Origin: Akkermansia muciniphila | Lineage (GTDB): Bacteria > Verrucomicrobiota > Verrucomicrobiia > Limisphaerales > UBA9464 | Reading direction: 5' to 3' | Assembly: GCA_945873715.1 (NCBI GenBank) | Contig: CAMCFL010000016.1 | Location: 1-15,864 of the forward strand | Length of the DNA stretch: 15,864 nt | Shown: positions 13,827-15,864 of the stretch, one piece after another | Numbering within the stretch: the first letter of the stretch is position 1 | Layout of the letters: each line of letters opens with the position of its first letter | Notes under the pieces: model-generated | What the model saw: only the letters and a program-made list of their open reading frames with translations | Told to the model about the DNA's origin: nothing | The model's database searches: none | Program-made: the position numbers and the translations under genes

Positions 13827-14335
13827 GTAGGCGCCGAGGTGACGAGGCTCATTTCCATCGGGCGGGGAACACTCGTGGGCCGGGGTACGTCCGGATGGAA
13901 GTCAGAGTCTCCTGACGTCGTCTCCTACGAGGCGCCAATGGAAGCAGGTGCATGCCGGGAGTGGTCGGGAACGTGGGTGGGCCGCGGTACGTCCCGATGG
14001 AGTGAGGGTCTCCCCCAACCCGTAGGAGGCGAGGTAACGAGACTCACTTCCATCGGGCGCGGGACGTGCGTGGGCGGGGTTGGGTGCGAATGGAAGTTGG
14101 AGTCTCCTCACGTCGACGCCTACCGGGTAGGAGACGAGGTGACGAGGCTCACTTCCATCGGGTGCGTCCGGATGGAGAACAGAGTCTCCTGACGTCGTCT
14201 CCTACGAGGCACCAATGGAAGCAGGTGCATGCCGGGAGTGGTCGGGAACGTGGGTGGGCCGAGGTGCGTCCCCATGGAGTGAGGGCCTCCCCGCAACCTG
14301 TAGGAGACGAGGTAACGAGACTCACTTCCATCGGG
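13827..14335. repeat. Array of long inverted-repeat hairpin units upstream of the HupE operon
   Basis: A ~36-nt unit beginning GTAGGAGACGAGGTGACGAG and ending CTTCCATCGGG occurs four times in forward orientation (13827-13862, 14022-14057, 14127-14162, 14300-14335). Three are followed at short distance by an inverted, about 80% similar partner beginning CCGGATGGA and ending GTCTCCTAC (13891-13928, 14087-14123, 14168-14205). Each pair can fold as a long hairpin. In addition, 13904-14060 and 14181-14337 are near-identical direct copies (offset 277-278 bp). The left edge comes within 32 bp of the HupE start codon, so the operon promoter is in or beside the array. No protein-like sequence with matching codon use was found in it. 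Confidence 0.85.
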
Positions 14336-14421
14336 CGGGGAACACTCGCGGTCCCAGGCGTGCCCATCCCGGATGCGGCTTGCCGCTTCCTTCGCTCTCC
14401 AATCCACGAACGGCGCGGAGC

Positions 14422-14610
14422 GTCCTGGAGTGCGGCAGCGTTAGCTGCCGCTCTGGTCGCGGGCCATGCGGACACGGTTGACGTTCCTGTGCCCTTGCGA
14501 TGGGCGGAGGACCAACCCTCGCGGCGCATGGAACCGGCGGGGTCGATGGGGCGATCGGTGTCGCGGCGGGGCGGGCAAAAGCGGCAGCTGACGCTGCCGC
14601 ACTCCAGGAC
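14422..14610. repeat. 31-bp inverted repeat with nested hairpins
   Basis: Arms at 14422-14452 and 14580-14610 match in 30 of 31 positions (outer part GTCCTGGAGTGCGGCAGC). Each arm itself holds a hairpin: GCGGCAGC-GTTA-GCTGCCGC on the left and GCGGCAGC-TGAC-GCTGCCGC on the right. Weaker similarity (GGCGCGG) continues outside both arms. The 127-bp centre shows no gene. This is a different sequence family from copies A-D but has the same two-hairpins-in-a-palindrome design. Confidence 0.8.
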
Positions 14611-14821
14611 TCTGCCGCGCCAAGGGCGTGGGATTGGTTCGGGGTGCGGTCAACGCGTGGGGTGAACGCCTCTTCTCCGCTTCTCCGCGGCTGGCTCCTG
14701 GACGGGGGCACCCAAGCAACGGGCGGGGACGCCCGCGGTCCCTGGCATGGAGGTCCCGGTAACACTCCCATCTTTCACCTTTCAACTTGGGGCATGGCCG
14801 GGAAGGTTTGAGGCCTTCCAC
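14611..14821. other. Gene-free leader region of the oxidoreductase gene
   Basis: No convincing gene, RNA or consensus promoter was found here. The only clear structure is a hairpin, GGAAGG-TTTGAGG-CCTTCC (14801-14819), ending two bases before the ATG at 14822. It could sequester the ribosome entry site. Together with the repeats at 13827-14610 this makes about 1,025 bp without a gene between the divergent HupE and oxidoreductase genes. Confidence 0.5.
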
Positions 14822-15864
14822 ATGAGCACGTTGAACATCGCCCTCATCGGTACGGGTGGCATTGCCCTGCAGAATCATCTGCCCGGGCTGGCCCTGTGCC
14901 GGGACGTCCGGGTCCACGCGCTGTGCGATGCCAACCCGGTGACCCTGGAGGCGGCCCGGGTCACGACCGGAGCGCCGGTGGTCTCGACCCACTGGGAGGA
15001 CATCGTGAAGCGCGATGATGTCCACGCGGTGATCATTGCGACGCCCAACTTCCTTCACCCCGACATTGCCATCGCGGCGGCGCGGACGGGGAAACACATC
15101 CTGTGCGAGAAACCGATTGCCTTGAACGCCGCGGATGCGCGGGCGATGGCGACTGAGGCGGACCGCGCCGGAGTGCGTCACATGACGGCGTTCACCTACC
15201 AGTTCGTGCCGGCGATGCGTTACCTGCGGCATCTGATTGCACAGGGCGACCTGGGCCGGCCGTACCATTATCGGTCGTGCCGGCTGCAGGACTGGGGAAC
15301 GCGCAACCTCGGCTGGCGTCAGCAGAAGCGGCTGGCGGGAACGGGAGAACTCGGGGACATGCTGTCGCACCGGATCGATTTCGCGCACCAGTTGATTGGC
15401 CCGATGCGACGGTTGGTGGCGAACGTGATGAACCTGACACCGATGCGGGACGGCGCGCCGAATGACACCGAGGATTGGGTGGCGATCCTGGCCGAGTTTG
15501 AGGGCGGGGCGAGTGGAGTGCTGGAGAGTTCGAAACTGGCATCGGGCCGGAATGAATCATGGCGCTCGCTCGACTACGTGGAGATCAACGGGAGCGAAGC
15601 GACTTTTGAATTCACCACCGGACGTTGGAACGAGCTGTTGCACGGCAAGAGGGGCGGGCCGGGCCTCGAGAAGCTGGCGGTTCCGCCCGAGTTCTGGGTG
15701 TGGCCGGGGTCCCCGCGTGATCCGGGCGTCGGGGATCCGTTGGTGTCGTTCCGATACGATCAGGCGGTGGAATTCATCAACGCCATCCGGGAACAACGGT
15801 CGTGTTCGGTGACCTTTCATGATGGGGCGCGGACGCAGTCCGTGATGGACGCGGCGTTGCGGTC
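14822..15864 (+). CDS. Gfo/Idh/MocA family NAD(P)-dependent oxidoreductase (3' truncated by window end)
   Basis: The frame is open from ATG 14822 to the last base (347 full codons), so the C-terminus is outside the window. The N-terminal Rossmann domain shows LNIALIGTGGIALQNHLPGL (nucleotide-binding GTGGIA at 10-15), VHALCDANP, VIIATPNFLHPDIAIAAARTGKH and the hallmark HILCEKPIAL with Glu96-Lys97-Pro98. The second domain has FTYQFVPAMRYLRHLIAQGDLG, WRQQKRLAGTGELGDMLSHRIDFAHQLIG (a GxxxDxxxH-like segment carrying the catalytic-type His) and a C-terminal sheet with DYVEINGSEATFEF. Family members oxidise or reduce sugars, inositols and related polyols; the substrate is unknown. Start codon choice is clear from the Rossmann motif. 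It is divergent from the HupE operon across the repeat region. Confidence 0.93.
   Translation, partial: MSTLNIALIGTGGIALQNHLPGLALCRDVRVHALCDANPVTLEAARVTTGAPVVSTHWEDIVKRDDVHAVIIATPNFLHPDIAIAAARTGKHILCEKPIALNAADARAMATEADRAGVRHMTAFTYQFVPAMRYLRHLIAQGDLGRPYHYRSCRLQDWGTRNLGWRQQKRLAGTGELGDMLSHRIDFAHQLIGPMRRLVANVMNLTPMRDGAPNDTEDWVAILAEFEGGASGVLESSKLASGRNESWRSLDYVEINGSEATFEFTTGRWNELLHGKRGGPGLEKLAVPPEFWVWPGSPRDPGVGDPLVSFRYDQAVEFINAIREQRSCSVTFHDGARTQSVMDAALR

Noticed and set aside
13796..13858. Upstream extension of the HupE-like gene to ATG 13858
   Set aside because: The added residues (MEMSLVTSAPT...) are encoded by the first repeat unit; the signal peptide begins right at ATG 13795.
13827..14335. 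Possible CRISPR array
   Set aside because: Units are about 36 nt, but they alternate in orientation, spacing is irregular (105-195 bp), the intervening sequence is itself repeated, and no cas gene is present.
13839..14665. Several small frames with recurring SLVTSSPT or TRLTSIGRGT peptides
   Set aside because: They arise from translating the hairpin array in different frames. The repeated peptides follow the DNA repeats, and no frame stays open across units with consistent codon use.

Overview
The window is high-GC bacterial DNA that most resembles a member of the Verrucomicrobiota, possibly the Pedosphaera/Limisphaera side. That placement is inferred from four things: a prepilin-type protein with a 'GFTLIELLVVIAIIAIL' leader and a C-terminal FADGHAE motif, a seven-repeat VCBS/FG-GAP lipoprotein, a group-2 sigma factor with a KLSTYSSWWIKQSIKRAL core, and many dispersed palindromic repeats, with few recognisable Shine-Dalgarno sequences. 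No rRNA, tRNA, CRISPR array, phage gene or transposase was seen.

Layout. 1-1416 (+): the C-terminal part of a zinc-type alcohol dehydrogenase/quinone oxidoreductase, then a metallo-beta-lactamase-fold hydrolase. 1434-1575: a dispersed inverted repeat. 1591-3140 (-): an EamA/DMT transporter and an HNH endonuclease. 3221-3335: a palindromic MITE-like element flanked by a 9-bp direct repeat. 3420-3797 (+): holo-ACP synthase, overlapping tail to tail with a sigma-70 gene (3764-4828, -). 4829-5061: an AT-rich divergent control region. 5062-6006 (+): a MerR/B12-binding regulator with CarH-type photoreceptor residues. 6057-7022 (-): class II fructose-bisphosphate aldolase with a strong terminator. 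7116-8450 (-): VCBS lipoprotein. 8749-9591 (-): prepilin-like protein. 9780-13795 (-): a tightly packed four-gene operon (HupE-like membrane protein, MOSC protein, fused substrate-binding/permease protein, ABC ATPase). 13796-14821: about 1 kb without genes, filled by two repeat families. 14822 to the end (+): a Gfo/Idh/MocA oxidoreductase running off the window.

Most notable system. The CarH-like regulator keeps the W-x9-EH cap signature and the cobalamin-ligating His of B12-dependent light sensors. It is divergent from a sigma factor gene. The region between them carries TGT/ACA words at exact 11-bp spacing, one overlapping a consensus TTGACA. This is the pattern known for CarH operators and suggests a light/B12-controlled sigma factor.

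Second theme. Several repeat families share one design: two short hairpins nested inside a larger inverted repeat. In two copies of one family the tetraloops are complementary to each other. One copy lies inside the 5' end of the ABC transporter reading frame and appears to be translated upstream of its signal peptide.
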